DNA of 64,000 nucleotides from Salinisphaera orenii subsp. orenii MK-B5 (GTDB lineage Bacteria > Pseudomonadota > Gammaproteobacteria > Nevskiales > Salinisphaeraceae), in contig NZ_AYKH01000010.1 in assembly GCF_003788635.1 (NCBI RefSeq), forward strand, positions 26,991 through 90,990, in the 5' to 3' direction. Positions within the stretch are counted from its first letter, which is position 1. Each line of letters starts with the position of its first letter. The position numbers were made by a program, and so were the translations under genes. The notes under the pieces are model-generated. The model was not told the DNA's origin. It saw nothing but the letters and a program-made list of their open reading frames with translations, and ran no database searches. This document shows, in pieces, positions 38,207 to 49,706 of the stretch.

Positions 38207-39733
38207 TTACTGCGCGCCGGCCTGCTCGTCGGCAAACCAGTGCGCACGCGCGGCCATGATCAAATCGCCGGCGGCGTCCTCGTCGATGTCGATCAACTCG
38301 ACAAGCTCGTCCGCGCCCAGCTCCGCCAGGTCGTCGCGCGACAGGATACCTTTTTCCGCCAGGGTGCCCGCGAGTTCTTCGTCCACGCCCTCGACCTCGA
38401 AGAGGTCGTCGGCGGGCTGCTCGTCGCCGCCCTCGACACTGGAGATCGCGCGGGAAAGCAGATAATCGCGGGCGCGGTTGCGCAGCTCCTCGATGACCTC
38501 CTCGTCGAACTCCTCGATGTCGGCGAGTTCGCTCGCCGGCACGTAGGCGAGCTCCTCGGCGGTCGTGAAGCCCTCCTGCACCAGGATGGCCGCGACCTCG
38601 TCATCCACATCCAGCTGCTCGCGGAACATGGTGGTCAGCTGCTCGATCTCGGCCTCGCTCTTGGCATCGGCATCCTCGAGCGTCATCACGTTGAGATGCC
38701 AGCCGGTGAGTTCGGAGGCCAGACGGATGTTCTGCCCGCCGCGGCCGATGGCCTTGGCCAGGACGTCCTCGGCCACGGCCAGATCCATGCTGCTCGAGTC
38801 TTCGTCGAGCACGATGGACTCGACCTCGGCCGGCGCCATCGCGTTGATCACGAACTGGGCCGGGTTCTCGTTCCACATGATGATATCGATGCGCTCGCCG
38901 GCCAGCTCGTTCGACACGCTCTGTACGCGCGAACCGCGCATGCCGACGCAGGCACCGACCGGGTCGATGCGGCGGTCCTTCGCCAGCACCGAGATCTTGG
39001 CACGCAGCCCCGGATCGCGGGCCGCTCCGCGCAGTTCGATCAAGCCCTGACCGACCTCCGGGACCTCGAGCTTGAACAGTTCGATGAGGAATTCCGGCCT
39101 CGTGCGCGAGACGAACAGCTGCGGGCCCCGCTGCTCGGGCCGCACGTCGTAGAGATAGCCGCGCACGCGGTCGCCCGGGCGCATCGGCTCGCGCGGGATC
39201 ATCTGGTCGCGCGGAATGATCGCCTCGGCGTTACCGCCGAGATCGAGGATCACCGCGCCGCGCTCCATGCGCTTGACCAGACCCGTGATGAGTTCGCCGA
39301 CGCGGTCTTCATAGGCCTCGACGATCTGGGCGCGCTCGGCCTCCCGTACCTTCTGCACGATGACCTGCTTGGCGGCCTGCGCCGAGATGCGGCCGAACTC
39401 GACCGACTCCATCGACTCCTCGATGAAATCGCCCGGCTGGACGTCCGGATCGTTCTCGCGCGCGGTCTCCAGCGACACCTCGCGGTCGGGGGCCTCGATG
39501 AAACGCGGCTCGCCGTCGGCGTCCTCGGCGCCGGGCTCGACCACCTCCCAGCGGCGGAAGGTTTCATAGTCGCCGGTGGCACGGTCGATGCTGACCCGCA
39601 CCGCAATGTCGCCACCGTGCTTCTTGCGCGTCGCCGACGCGAGCGCGGCCTCGATCGCCTCGAAGATGATGTCCTTGCCGACACCCTTTTCGTTGGAAAC
39701 CGCTTCGGCGACCAAAAGGACATTCTTGTTCAT
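38207..39733 (-). CDS. nusA: Transcription termination/antitermination factor NusA
   Basis: NusA binds RNA polymerase and controls pausing, termination and antitermination. The protein has 508 residues from [20 protein letters not shown]. An N-terminal polymerase-binding domain precedes S1 (about 135-200), KH1 and KH2 (about 230-345, with [14 protein letters not shown] and [13 protein letters not shown]). Two C-terminal helix-hairpin-helix acidic repeats follow, typical of gammaproteobacteria. An in-frame GTG three codons upstream is possible but less likely. It is flanked by rimP and infB. Confidence 0.98.
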   Translation of the reverse strand: MNKNVLLVAEAVSNEKGVGKDIIFEAIEAALASATRKKHGGDIAVRVSIDRATGDYETFRRWEVVEPGAEDADGEPRFIEAPDREVSLETARENDPDVQPGDFIEESMESVEFGRISAQAAKQVIVQKVREAERAQIVEAYEDRVGELITGLVKRMERGAVILDLGGNAEAIIPRDQMIPREPMRPGDRVRGYLYDVRPEQRGPQLFVSRTRPEFLIELFKLEVPEVGQGLIELRGAARDPGLRAKISVLAKDRRIDPVGACVGMRGSRVQSVSNELAGERIDIIMWNENPAQFVINAMAPAEVESIVLDEDSSSMDLAVAEDVLAKAIGRGGQNIRLASELTGWHLNVMTLEDADAKSEAEIEQLTTMFREQLDVDDEVAAILVQEGFTTAEELAYVPASELADIEEFDEEVIEELRNRARDYLLSRAISSVEGGDEQPADDLFEVEGVDEELAGTLAEKGILSRDDLAELGADELVELIDIDEDAAGDLIMAARAHWFADEQAGAQ

Positions 39734-39796
39734 CACTGTCACCCGAAATCGTTCGTGTTGCGTTCGACCGGACCGTGCCTCTCGTGCCTGGCGGTT

Positions 39797-40249
39797 CTAG
39801 TCGTCAAATACCGGCTCCAGTCGGGCCTTCGCCATGTCCGCTATCGGAAGACTGTATGTCTGGTCATCACAGCCCAGATCAACCGTATCGCCTTCCACCG
39901 CCAGTATGACGCCGCGGAACTTCCGCTGTCCGGCCACCGGCGCGAACATGTTGACGCGCGCCCGTTCGCCGATGAAGCGACGGAAGTGCGCCTTGTTGGC
40001 GAGCGGCCGATCGAGCCCCGGCGAGGACACTTCGAGCTGGTAGTTCGAGTTGCCGGCGTCCTCGACGTCGAGCACCGCGCTGACCTCGTGACTGACCGTC
40101 TCGCAGTCCTCGAGCGCGATACCCGCCGGTGAGTCGATGTACAGACGGAGGACACCGCTTTTCGCCGCACCGGTCGATTCTAGGTGCCAGAGCTCGTACC
40201 CCAGGTCGTTCACGACCGGCTCGAGCAGCTGCTGTAACCGTTGCGACAT
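39797..40249 (-). CDS. rimP: Ribosome maturation factor RimP
   Basis: RimP is required for 30S assembly. The 150-residue protein starts MSQRLQQLLEPVVNDLGYE and has the family motifs LRLYIDSPAGIALEDCE and LEVSSPGLDRPL. The ATG was chosen over an in-frame TTG five codons upstream that lies in the T-rich flank of the tRNA terminator. The Shine-Dalgarno is weak. It is the first protein gene after tRNA-fMet. Confidence 0.95.
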   Translation of the reverse strand: MSQRLQQLLEPVVNDLGYELWHLESTGAAKSGVLRLYIDSPAGIALEDCETVSHEVSAVLDVEDAGNSNYQLEVSSPGLDRPLANKAHFRRFIGERARVNMFAPVAGQRKFRGVILAVEGDTVDLGCDDQTYSLPIADMAKARLEPVFDD

Positions 40250-40262
40250 ACGTTCTGCCAAC

Positions 40263-40289
40263 AAAAAAGCCCCGCATCGGGGGCTTTTT
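40263..40289 (-). terminator. Terminator/attenuator between tRNA-fMet and rimP
   Basis: Minus-strand stem AAAGCCCC / GGGGCTTT with a 6-base loop and a T run, 14 bases after the tRNA 3' end. It would release the tRNA and let a fraction of polymerases continue into rimP-nusA-infB. The T run on the other side makes it symmetric. Confidence 0.85.
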
Positions 40290-40302
40290 CTAAACCAAGA
40301 TT

Positions 40303-40379
40303 TGGTAGCGGGGGCAGGATTCGAACCTGCGACCTTCGGGTTATGAGCCCGACGAGCTGCCAGACTGCTCCACCCCGCA
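40303..40379 (-). tRNA. metY: Initiator tRNA-fMet (CAT)
   Basis: A 77-nt cloverleaf with anticodon CAT, encoded CCA, and three consecutive G-C pairs in the anticodon stem (GGG/CCC), which mark an initiator. Read on the minus strand it begins TGCGGGGTGGAGCAG and ends CCCCCGCTACCA. Positions 1 and 72 are both T, so they do not pair; the unpaired 1-72 is an initiator feature, although E. coli has C-A there. Its place at the head of the rimP-nusA-infB operon is conserved. Confidence 0.97.
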
Positions 40380-40393
40380 CCCGATGGCGCGAA

Positions 40394-40422
40394 ACTATAA
40401 TGACTTCACCGGACTATTGCAA
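40394..40422 (-). promoter_or_regulatory. Promoter of the metY-rimP-nusA-infB operon
   Basis: Minus strand: TTGCAA (40422-40417), a 17-base spacer and TATAGT (40399-40394). The predicted start is about 8 bases before the mature 5' end of tRNA-fMet, just after the CBS-protein gene. Confidence 0.8.
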
Positions 40423-40478
40423 GCCCCTTTCGGCGAGTCATCGTCATCGATCGCGGCTTGCCCCAGAGGGCCAACTCG

Positions 40479-40877
40479 CTAGCGATGACGCTCGAACGAT
40501 CGCAACACGTCGCGCCGTGTCAACATGCCTGCCAGCCGATTGTCGACCATGACCGGCAGCGTCTTGTAAGGCGCGTCGTGAAATATCCGAGCTGCAGAAA
40601 TAATACTATCTTCGGCGTCGACTGTCACGACCTTTTTCGACATGAAGCGTTCGACGGTGCCGGCGGCGTCCTCGTAGTAGCTCGCGTCCAGGGCGATCGC
40701 CATCGCGTCGCGCTCCGAGAGGAAACCCACGATGTTGCCGAGCCGGTCGACCACCGGCGCGCCGGACACACCCTTTTCGAGCAGGAGATGGATCGCGCGC
40801 AGCACGTCCATGTCGCGCGTGAAGGTGACAAGCACCTCGCGCATGTGATGCCGGATCAGGAGCGGCGGCGCGCCCAT
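40479..40877 (-). CDS. Two-CBS-domain protein
   Basis: A 132-residue protein made of a tandem CBS pair (about 10-65 and 73-130), with repeats such as VSGAPVVDRLGNIVGFLSERD and LPVMVDNRLAGMLTRRDV. CBS pairs usually bind adenosine nucleotides and act as energy sensors. I chose the ATG that nearly abuts the nqrM stop (one base between them); the frame is open further upstream but overlaps nqrM in another register. It ends the NQR gene run and might sense nucleotide state for that complex, but this is only a positional inference. Confidence 0.88.
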   Translation of the reverse strand: MGAPPLLIRHHMREVLVTFTRDMDVLRAIHLLLEKGVSGAPVVDRLGNIVGFLSERDAMAIALDASYYEDAAGTVERFMSKKVVTVDAEDSIISAARIFHDAPYKTLPVMVDNRLAGMLTRRDVLRSFERHR

Positions 40878-40878
40878 G

Positions 40879-41067
40879 TCAGCGGCCGCTCGCGGCTTCG
40901 GGCGCTTCGCAGCGCTCGCCCTTGCTGCAGGCACAGTCGCCACCGCCGACGCCGCCGCAGCTGCCCTTGATCTCGCGTCCGGTGAACATCACGCCGACCG
41001 CCATAGCGGCGACCACCAGCGCCATGACGCCGAACACGACCAGGATGAGTGTCAGAAACTGTGTCAT
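40879..41067 (-). CDS. nqrM: Na+-NQR maturation protein NqrM
   Basis: NqrM is a small membrane protein needed to assemble Na+-NQR, proposed to deliver iron to the Cys4 site between NqrD and NqrE. The 62 residues have one transmembrane helix (about 4-28) and four conserved cysteines in [19 protein letters not shown]. The start overlaps the apbE stop by four bases, so translation is coupled. It is placed last in the nqrABCDEF-apbE-nqrM order, as in other gammaproteobacteria. Confidence 0.95.
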   Translation of the reverse strand: MTQFLTLILVVFGVMALVVAAMAVGVMFTGREIKGSCGGVGGGDCACSKGERCEAPEAASGR

Positions 41068-42143
41068 TGCGACTCCTTGTCCTGCAGATACGGCTCGAAG
41101 GCCTGCGAGTTGGACTCAGTATACCGGGCCTCGTTCCCGCCGCTGACGAATAGCGCCGCGATATCGTGCGCGTCCGCGTAGCGCAGGCCGTTATCGGGGC
41201 CCATGACGAGCAGCGCCGTGGCCATCGCATCAGCCGTGATCGCATCCTCGGCGATCACCGTGACGGCGCGCAGATCGTGTGCCACCGGCCGCCCCGTGCG
41301 CGGGTCGATGGTGTGCGAAAAGCGGCGGCCGTCGATCTCGAAGAAGTCCCGATAATCGCCGGACGTCGTCATCCCCGCGTCGGCGAGCTCGACCACGCGC
41401 TCAACGGCCCGTACGCCGGCCTGCGGCTTCTCGACCCCGATGCGCCACGCATCGTCTTCGCTCTTGCGCCCGCGCGCGAACAGTTCGCCTCCGAGCTCCA
41501 CGAGATAGCGCTTCGCGCCCAGTTCGTCCAGCCGTTCGGCCATGCGATCCACCGTGTACCCCTGAGCGAGCCCGGCGAGATCGAGCCGGGTGCCGGCGCG
41601 CTTCTTGCGCAATGCGGGCGGCTCCATGCGCACATCGACCAGGCCGATGCCGGTGTCCTCGCGCGCCGCGTCGAGCTCGTCGCGACTCGGCAATCGCTCC
41701 GGACGGTCGGCGCCGGCGCCGAAACCCCATATCTGCAGGACCGGGGCAATCGTCACGTCGAAGGCACCCTCGGTCTCGCGACCGATCCGCAGCGCGTGCC
41801 GCACCAGACCCGCGAGCTGCGGCGACACCGACACCCATTCGTTCGCGGGCCCGGCGTTGAAACGCGAAACCTCGGAATCGTCGCGCCAGGTCGACATCCG
41901 GCGATCAACGGCATCGATCACGTCCCGCATCGCCGCGCGCGCGCGGTCGGCGTCCAATTCGGCCGGCGGCTCGGTGATGGTCACACGATAGCTCGTGCCC
42001 TGGGCGGGCCCGGAGAGCACGATCGGCTCGCGATCGGCCTCGCAGCCGATGCCGAAAACGGCCGCGAGCGCGCCCACGATCACCACAAATGCGCGGAACG
42101 CGGAGTGCGGCCCCGTCGAGGGGCTGATCACGGCTCGCATCAT
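41064..42143 (-). CDS. apbE: FAD:protein FMN transferase
   Basis: ApbE attaches FMN covalently to threonines of NqrB and NqrC. The 359-residue protein has an N-terminal lipoprotein signal (hydrophobic segment, then FGIGC at about Cys34), so it is probably membrane-anchored in the periplasm. Family motifs are [48 protein letters not shown] and [12 protein letters not shown]. It lies 67 bases after nqrF and overlaps nqrM, the expected position for the NQR flavinylation gene. Confidence 0.96.
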   Translation of the reverse strand: MMRAVISPSTGPHSAFRAFVVIVGALAAVFGIGCEADREPIVLSGPAQGTSYRVTITEPPAELDADRARAAMRDVIDAVDRRMSTWRDDSEVSRFNAGPANEWVSVSPQLAGLVRHALRIGRETEGAFDVTIAPVLQIWGFGAGADRPERLPSRDELDAAREDTGIGLVDVRMEPPALRKKRAGTRLDLAGLAQGYTVDRMAERLDELGAKRYLVELGGELFARGRKSEDDAWRIGVEKPQAGVRAVERVVELADAGMTTSGDYRDFFEIDGRRFSHTIDPRTGRPVAHDLRAVTVIAEDAITADAMATALLVMGPDNGLRYADAHDIAALFVSGGNEARYTESNSQAFEPYLQDKESQ

Positions 42144-42210
42144 GCGATCGCCATCCGTTCGCCCACGACCGCAGCACGCCCCGCGCCGGCGCGGTGTCCG
42201 GCTTCGGCGA

Positions 42211-43440
42211 TCAACCGCCGAAATCGTCGAGCATGATGTTTTCCGGCTCGACGCCCAGATCCTCGAGCATGTTGATCACCGAGGCGTTCATGATCGGCGG
42301 GCCGCAGAGATAGTACTCGCAGTCCTCCGGCGCGGGATGATCCTTCAGATAACGTTCGTACAGAACGTTGTGTATGAAGCCGGTCTCGCCCTGCCAGTTG
42401 TCTTCTTCCTTGGCATCGGAGAGCGCCACGGTCCAGTTGAAGTTGTCGTGCTCGGCCTCGAGGCGATCGAAGTCGTCGACATAGAACATCTCGCGCTTCG
42501 AACGCGCGCCGTACCAGAACGTCATCTTGCGGTCGGTGCCGATACGGCCGAGCTGGTCGAAGATATGGGACCGCATCGGCGCCATGCCGGCGCCGCCGCC
42601 GACGAAGACCATCTCGGCGTCGGTTTCCTTGGCGAAGAATTCGCCGAACGGACCGGAAATCGTGACCTCGTCGTCCGGCTTGAGGCTGAAGATATAGGAG
42701 CTCATCTCGCCCGGCTTGACGTCGGGATTGCTCGGCGGCGGCGTCGCGACCCGGACGTTGAGCATGATGATGCCCCGCTCCTCCGGATAGTTGGCCATCG
42801 AGTAGGCACGCGTGACGGTATCGTCGACGCGGGAGACGTAACGCCAGAGATTGTGCGTGTCCCAGTCCTCGTGAAAGCGCTCGTCGATCTCGAAATCCTT
42901 GTAGGCGACCTCGTGCGGCGGGCAGCTGATCTGGATGTAGCCGCCGGCGCGGAAATCCACGGACTCGCCCTCGGGAAGTTCGAGCACGAGTTCCTTGATG
43001 AAGGTCGCGACGTTGTCATTGGAGCGCACGCGGCAGCGCCACTGCTTCACGCCGAAGACTTCCTCCGGCACGCGGATTTTCATGTCCTGCTTGACGGTGA
43101 CCTGGCAGGACAGCCGATCGCCCTCGCGGGCCTCACGCTTGTTGATGTGCGTCTCTTCGGTCGGGAGGATCACGCCCCCGCCTTCGAGCACGCGGACCCG
43201 GCACTGGGCACAGGTGCCGCCGCCGCCGCAGGCCGAGGATACGTACAGCTTCGAGTCGGCAAGCGCACCGAGCAGCTTGCTGCCGACCGGCGCCTTGATC
43301 GTCTTTTCACCGTTGATCTCGATGTCGACGTTCCCCGTGGCGACGAGCCGCGACTTCGCGAGCAGGATCACCGCCACCAGAAACAGGACCACGCCGGTGA
43401 ATACACTGACGCCGAGGCTGATTTGCGCTACTTCACCCAT
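42211..43440 (-). CDS. nqrF: Na+-NQR subunit F (NADH dehydrogenase module)
   Basis: NqrF takes electrons from NADH through FAD to a 2Fe-2S centre. The 409-residue protein has an N-terminal membrane helix (about 5-27), a ferredoxin domain with cluster cysteines 71, 77, 80 and 112 (in [11 protein letters not shown] and RLSCQV), and an FAD/NADH reductase domain with [18 protein letters not shown] and the C-terminal [10 protein letters not shown]. Length and motifs match the Vibrio enzyme closely. Confidence 0.98.
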   Translation of the reverse strand: MGEVAQISLGVSVFTGVVLFLVAVILLAKSRLVATGNVDIEINGEKTIKAPVGSKLLGALADSKLYVSSACGGGGTCAQCRVRVLEGGGVILPTEETHINKREAREGDRLSCQVTVKQDMKIRVPEEVFGVKQWRCRVRSNDNVATFIKELVLELPEGESVDFRAGGYIQISCPPHEVAYKDFEIDERFHEDWDTHNLWRYVSRVDDTVTRAYSMANYPEERGIIMLNVRVATPPPSNPDVKPGEMSSYIFSLKPDDEVTISGPFGEFFAKETDAEMVFVGGGAGMAPMRSHIFDQLGRIGTDRKMTFWYGARSKREMFYVDDFDRLEAEHDNFNWTVALSDAKEEDNWQGETGFIHNVLYERYLKDHPAPEDCEYYLCGPPIMNASVINMLEDLGVEPENIMLDDFGG

Positions 43441-43478
43441 GGATACTCACGTGATGACAAACCGGTCGAGCTGCTCAC

Positions 43479-44087
43479 CTAGAGCTGAATGCCCGAAAAC
43501 GCCATGAAGCCGAGCGACATTAGCCCGACCGTGATGAACGTGATGCCCAGCCCCTGTAGGCCATCAGGCACGTCCGAATACTTGAGCTTCTCACGCACAC
43601 CGGCCAGAGCCGCGATCGCGAGCGCCCAGCCGATCCCGCTGCCGAGACCGTACGTCACGCTCTCGCCGAAACCGTAGTCGCGCTCCACCATGAACAGCGA
43701 ACCGCCCATGATGGCGCAGTTCACGGTGATCAGCGGAAGAAAGACGCCGAGCGCGCTGTAAAGCGCGGGCATGAAGCGATCCAGGAACATCTCCAGGATC
43801 TGGACCATGGCGGCGATGACGCCGATATAGCTGATCAGCCCGAGAAAGCTCAGATCCACTTCGGGCAAGCCGGCCCAGGCCAGCGCCCCTTCCTTGAGCA
43901 GGTGCTGATAGATGAGATTGTTGACCGGCACCGTCAGGCCCTGCACCACGATGACCGCGATGCCGAGACCGATGGCCGTCGAGATCTTCTTCGACAGCGC
44001 CAGAAAGGTGCACATCCCGAGAAAGAAGGCGAGCGCCAGATTCTCGATGAAGACCGCTTTGATCAGGATGCTCAGATAATCCTGCAC
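43479..44087 (-). CDS. nqrE: Na+-NQR subunit E
   Basis: A 202-residue inner-membrane subunit with about six transmembrane helices. It is homologous to NqrD and arranged in opposite topology. Family signatures are [19 protein letters not shown] near the N-terminus and the conserved [17 protein letters not shown]. The two conserved membrane cysteines that join those of NqrD around an iron site are visible (LGMCTF and VNCAIMG). It lies 38 bases before nqrF. Confidence 0.97.
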   Translation of the reverse strand: MQDYLSILIKAVFIENLALAFFLGMCTFLALSKKISTAIGLGIAVIVVQGLTVPVNNLIYQHLLKEGALAWAGLPEVDLSFLGLISYIGVIAAMVQILEMFLDRFMPALYSALGVFLPLITVNCAIMGGSLFMVERDYGFGESVTYGLGSGIGWALAIAALAGVREKLKYSDVPDGLQGLGITFITVGLMSLGFMAFSGIQL

Positions 44088-44114
44088 GTTATTCTCCCGT
44101 CGTCAGCGACACCG

Positions 44115-44780
44115 TCAAACCACTTCGGTGCGGTGCACCTGGTGGATCTGATACTCGGCCTCCTCGACCTGATCCGGCTTCCAGCTGCGCACACCCCAGA
44201 TCAGAAAGCCGATGATGAAGAACGCACTCGGCGGCAGCAGCATCAGGCCGATCGGGGTGTACCAGCCACCCGCGCTCGCCAGCGGCAGCAGCTGGTATCC
44301 CAGCAGCGAACCGGAACCGAACAGCTCGCGGATCGCGCCGACCAGCACGAGAATCAGGCTGTAGCCCAGGCCGTTGCCAATGCCGTCGAGGAACGCCAGG
44401 CCCGGCGGCTCCTTCATCGCGAAGGCTTCGGCACGGCCCATCACGATGCAGTTGGTGATGATCAGGCCGACGAACACCGACATCTGCTTCGCGAGGTCAT
44501 AGGCGAAGGCTTTGAGCAGCTGATCGACCACGATCACCAGCGAAGCGATGATGGTCATCTGCACGATGATGCGGATGCTCGAGGGAATATGGTTGCGTAT
44601 CAGGCTGATCGAGAAGTTCGAGCAGGCCGTGACGGCCGTCAGGGCCGCGCTCATCAAAAGCGCGGTGGCGACCTGGTTGGTCACGGCCAGCGCGCTGCAG
44701 ATACCCAGGATCTGCAGTGCGATCGGGTTGTTGTTGACCAACGGCTCGGTCAACACCTTCATTGCTTGACTCTGTGCCAT
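44115..44780 (-). CDS. nqrD: Na+-NQR subunit D
   Basis: A 221-residue membrane subunit paired with NqrE. The N-terminus reads [20 protein letters not shown] and the second conserved half has [17 protein letters not shown]. Membrane cysteines in ILGICSAL and ITNCIVMG form part of the iron site. About six transmembrane segments are apparent. It starts 5 bases after nqrC and precedes nqrE by 27 bases. Confidence 0.97.
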   Translation of the reverse strand: MAQSQAMKVLTEPLVNNNPIALQILGICSALAVTNQVATALLMSAALTAVTACSNFSISLIRNHIPSSIRIIVQMTIIASLVIVVDQLLKAFAYDLAKQMSVFVGLIITNCIVMGRAEAFAMKEPPGLAFLDGIGNGLGYSLILVLVGAIRELFGSGSLLGYQLLPLASAGGWYTPIGLMLLPPSAFFIIGFLIWGVRSWKPDQVEEAEYQIHQVHRTEVV

Positions 44781-44785
44781 GTCCT

Positions 44786-45595
44786 CTATCCCTGCGCGGC
44801 GAGGTCGCCGTCACGAAGCTTCTTCAGAAAAGGCTTGAATCCGTTCTCGCCCAGCCAGTAGTGGATCGTGTTGGACACGCCCCGACTGGTGAGCGTCGCG
44901 CCCGAAAGCCCGTCGACCTTGTACTCGGCATTCGGTGTATTGCCGCCGACGCTGCCCTTGATCACGCTCAACTGAACCTCGCCCGACGCGCCGTAGACCT
45001 TCTTGCCGTCCCACTTGGCGCGCCAGCGCGGATTCTCGACCTCGCCCCCGAGGCCCGGTGTCTCGCCCTGCTCATAATACTTGATGCCCTTCACGGTATT
45101 GGCATCCGGCGCGAGTGCGAGAAAGCCGTACATCGTCGACCAGAGGCCGTAGCCGTGGACGGGCAGCACGATCGTTTCCAACTCGCCGTTTTCGTCCTTC
45201 ACCAGATACACTTCGGCGTTCTTGGCCCGACGCTTGATGTCCGCCACGTCGCGCGCCGGCGGGATCTTGACGCTCTGATCCGGATCGCTCGCGGCCGCGC
45301 GCTGATCGAAGTTCTTCGCCTCCCGTGCTTCAACGAGTTCGCCGCTCGACAGATCCACCACGCGCGCGTCGATGCGCTCACGAAAAACCTCGTTGACATC
45401 GACACCCGGACCGGCCGGCAGACCCGCGACTTCCAGAATATTGCTGCGGCGATCAGCCTTCGCGTTGACGGTCTGCATGGGCTTGAGGAACGTCGCGGCC
45501 GAGGCGACCAGCACCGAGCAGACCAGGCACACCGCCAGCGCAACGACCACGACATAGCCGACACCGTCGCGCGAGAAACTGATGATTCCGGGCAT
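44786..45595 (-). CDS. nqrC: Na+-NQR subunit C
   Basis: A periplasmic subunit with one N-terminal transmembrane helix (about 12-36) and a covalent FMN. The flavin-attachment motif [15 protein letters not shown] places the acceptor at Thr234. It has 269 residues. The start lies three bases after the nqrB stop. It accepts FMN from the ApbE encoded downstream. Confidence 0.97.
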   Translation of the reverse strand: MPGIISFSRDGVGYVVVVALAVCLVCSVLVASAATFLKPMQTVNAKADRRSNILEVAGLPAGPGVDVNEVFRERIDARVVDLSSGELVEAREAKNFDQRAAASDPDQSVKIPPARDVADIKRRAKNAEVYLVKDENGELETIVLPVHGYGLWSTMYGFLALAPDANTVKGIKYYEQGETPGLGGEVENPRWRAKWDGKKVYGASGEVQLSVIKGSVGGNTPNAEYKVDGLSGATLTSRGVSNTIHYWLGENGFKPFLKKLRDGDLAAQG

Positions 45596-45598
45596 GAG

Positions 45599-46867
45599 TT
45601 ACTCCGCTGCCACCGTGTCCGTCGTGGTCGCCCCCTCGGGCGACGAGCGATCGCGCGCCTGGGCCAGCCGGCGCTGGCGCCGGCGGATGTTGGCCTGGAT
45701 CACGAAATAGTCGATCAGCGGCGCGAAGATGTTGGCGAACAGGATCGCCAGCATGATGCCCTCCGGAAAGGCCGGATTGACCACGCGAACCAAACCGGTC
45801 ATGACGCCGATCAATGCGCCGTAGACCAGCCGCCCGGTGTTGGTCATGGCTGCGCTGACCGGATCGGTGGCCATGAACACGGCGCCGAAGGCGAACCCGC
45901 CGATCACGAGATGCCAGTACCAGGGCATCACGAACATCTCGTTGCTGTCGCTGCCGATGAGATTGAACAGCATCGTGGTGGCCACCAGGCCACCCACGCA
46001 GCCGGCCATGATCCGCCAGGAGGCCACGCGCGTGTAGAGCAGAAACGCCGCGCCGAGCAGGATCGCCAGTGTCGAGGTCGAACCCAGCGAGCCCTGGATG
46101 TCGCCCGCGAAGGCATCCCACCACGTCATCTGGCTGGTCAAGGCGGCGATGCCGTCGTTGGCACCCACGCCGAGGGGCGTCGCCGCCGACCAGCCGTCGA
46201 CCGCGGTCCACACCGCGTCGCCCGACATATAGGCCGGAAAGGCGAAGAACAGGAACGCACGGCCGGTCAGGGCCGGATTGAGGAAGTTCTTGCCCGTGCC
46301 GCCGAAGACCTCCTTGCCCACCACGATGCCGAAGCTGATGCCGAGCGCGGCCTGCCAGAGCGGGATCGCCGGCGGCAGCGTCAGGGTATAGAGGATCGAG
46401 GTCGCGAAGAAGCCCTCGTTGATCTCGTGGTTGCGCACCGCGGCGAAGAGCAACTCCCAGAGCCCGCCCACGACGAAGGTGACGAAATAGACCGGGGCGA
46501 AGTACCAGAACCCGAGCACGAAGTTGTCCCAGAAGCTCTGCGGATCATGCGACACACCCAGCAGATGCAGCGGCACTTCGCGCCAGTTGTCGACAGTGTC
46601 CACGCCCATCTGCCCCATCGCCAGATTGGCCTGAAAACCGGTATTCCAGCAGGCCATGAAGATGCAGGGGAAGGTGGCGAGCCAGACATAGATCATGACC
46701 CGCTTGAGATCGATGCCGTCGCGTACGTGCGGCGCGGTGCGGGTGGTATCGCCCGGCGAATACAGGAACGTGTCCACCATCTCGTAGAGGGCGTAGAAGC
46801 GCTCCAGCCGGCCGCCCTTCGAGAACAGCGGATGGATCCGGTCCAGATAATTTCGCAAACCCGACAT
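45599..46867 (-). CDS. nqrB: Na+-NQR subunit B
   Basis: The main Na+-translocating membrane subunit, carrying covalent FMN and riboflavin. The 422-residue protein has multiple hydrophobic helices from about residue 55. The flavinylation motif GWSAATPLG puts FMN on Thr230. Conserved loops include [17 protein letters not shown]. One base separates it from the nqrA stop, and nqrC follows after three bases. Confidence 0.98.
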   Translation of the reverse strand: MSGLRNYLDRIHPLFSKGGRLERFYALYEMVDTFLYSPGDTTRTAPHVRDGIDLKRVMIYVWLATFPCIFMACWNTGFQANLAMGQMGVDTVDNWREVPLHLLGVSHDPQSFWDNFVLGFWYFAPVYFVTFVVGGLWELLFAAVRNHEINEGFFATSILYTLTLPPAIPLWQAALGISFGIVVGKEVFGGTGKNFLNPALTGRAFLFFAFPAYMSGDAVWTAVDGWSAATPLGVGANDGIAALTSQMTWWDAFAGDIQGSLGSTSTLAILLGAAFLLYTRVASWRIMAGCVGGLVATTMLFNLIGSDSNEMFVMPWYWHLVIGGFAFGAVFMATDPVSAAMTNTGRLVYGALIGVMTGLVRVVNPAFPEGIMLAILFANIFAPLIDYFVIQANIRRRQRRLAQARDRSSPEGATTTDTVAAE

Positions 46868-46868
46868 A

Positions 46869-48373
<1,505 letters not shown>

Positions 48374-48391
48374 AAACTCGTTGTCGATACC

Positions 48392-48874
48392 CTATTCGGG
48401 TATTTCGGCGCTGGTGTCCGCGCCATCCGCGCCACCGGACCTTCCGGCGTCGCTTTGGTCATCAGTGCGCTCGGCTCCGTCGCCGGACTGGGCAGGCGCG
48501 GAACTGCCGGCGCCCGCCGACGCACCGTCGTCGGTCAGCGCGCCCTCCCCGGGCACGCCATTGTTGTTCTCGTCGGACAGCAGCGACGACTCCGGCGTCT
48601 GCTGCTGAACCTGATCCGTGACGCTGCCCGTCGGCGCGCTCGCACCGTTGACCAGATAGGCCAGCGTCAGACTGATCGCGAAGAACACCGTCGCGAGCGC
48701 CGCGGTGGCGCGCGTCATGAAGTTCGCCGCGCCCTGGGCGCCGAATACAGTCCCGGACGCCCCGCTGCCGAAGGCGGCTCCGGCGTCCGCTCCCTTGCCG
48801 TGCTGCATCAGGATCAGCCCCACGAGGGACAGTGCCACGACGACCTGCACGATCAGCAGTATTGTATAAACCAT
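48392..48874 (-). CDS. secG: Preprotein translocase subunit SecG, with extended acidic tail
   Basis: SecG is the auxiliary membrane subunit of SecYEG. The 160 residues have two transmembrane helices (about 2-23 and 52-74) flanking the conserved LMQHGKGADAGAAFGSGAS loop. The C-terminal 80 residues are Ser/Gly/Asp/Glu-rich and make the protein about 50 residues longer than E. coli SecG. It lies 27 bases after tpiA and is followed by tRNA-Leu. Confidence 0.95.
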   Translation of the reverse strand: MVYTILLIVQVVVALSLVGLILMQHGKGADAGAAFGSGASGTVFGAQGAANFMTRATAALATVFFAISLTLAYLVNGASAPTGSVTDQVQQQTPESSLLSDENNNGVPGEGALTDDGASAGAGSSAPAQSGDGAERTDDQSDAGRSGGADGADTSAEIPE

Positions 48875-48901
48875 ACCGAAAGCCCGAAACCCTTCGCGTG
48901 C

Positions 48902-49657
48902 CTACGGCGCCGCGCGGGCGATGTCCAAAAATGAATCGGCCTTGAGCGACGCGCCGCCGACCAGCGCACCGTCGACGTCCGCGCCGGCAAAAAGCGCCGC
49001 AGCATTGTCCGGCTTAACGCTGCCGCCGTAAAGCAGCTGCATCGAGTTCGCTAGTGTAGCATCCTGTTGGGCGATGCGCCCGCGCAGAAAGGCGTGAATC
49101 GCCTGAGCCTGTTCCGGCGACGCCGAACGCCCGGTACCGATCGCCCAGACCGGCTCGTAGGCCAGCACCATGCGGGCCAGGGATTCGGGCCGGCACTGCT
49201 CGAACAGGGCATCGACCTGCGCGGAGAGCACCGCCTCGGCGCGATCGGCCTCGCGCTCGGCCAGGGTCTCGCCGACACAGACCACGGGCACGAGCCCGGC
49301 CGCGACCGCCGCTTCGAGCTTCGCGGCCACGACGCTATCGGTCTCGCCGTACATCGCACGCCGTTCAGAATGCCCCACGATCACGTGAGTGCACCCACTC
49401 TCCCGCAGCATCGCGCCGTTGACCTCGCCGGTGTAGGCACCCGGCTCGCCCACGTCCGCCAGATTCTGCGCGCCCAGGGCCACGCCAGTACCCGCCAGCC
49501 CACGCGCCATGCGCTCGATGTAAACGAACGGCACGCAGACGAGCAGGTCCGCATCCGTCGAGCCCGCGTCGGCGGCGATGGCGCTGGCGAAGGCGTCGAC
49601 CGCCGCCGCGCTGCCGTTCATCTTCCAGTTGCCTGCGATCAATGTCCTGCGGCTCAT
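48902..49657 (-). CDS. tpiA: Triosephosphate isomerase
   Basis: TpiA interconverts dihydroxyacetone phosphate and glyceraldehyde-3-phosphate. From [18 protein letters not shown] it has 251 residues. Catalytic residues are visible: Lys in GNWKMNG (about 13), His in VIVGHSERR (about 95) and Glu in [11 protein letters not shown] (about 168). The phosphate-binding [11 protein letters not shown] is present. An AGGAGCGC site precedes the start. It sits between glmM and secG, a common gammaproteobacterial order. Confidence 0.98.
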   Translation of the reverse strand: MSRRTLIAGNWKMNGSAAAVDAFASAIAADAGSTDADLLVCVPFVYIERMARGLAGTGVALGAQNLADVGEPGAYTGEVNGAMLRESGCTHVIVGHSERRAMYGETDSVVAAKLEAAVAAGLVPVVCVGETLAEREADRAEAVLSAQVDALFEQCRPESLARMVLAYEPVWAIGTGRSASPEQAQAIHAFLRGRIAQQDATLANSMQLLYGGSVKPDNAAALFAGADVDGALVGGASLKADSFLDIARAAP

Positions 49658-49706
49658 GGTTCTGCGCTCCTCGTTATATGTCGTTGTCACTGCCGGCGCC
49701 GCGCGC

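Noticed and set aside
34905..38465. A 1186-codon open frame antisense to rbfA-infB
   Set aside because: It mirrors the charged linker and G domain of IF-2 on the other strand. Composition is low in complexity and no ribosome site or family motif is visible.
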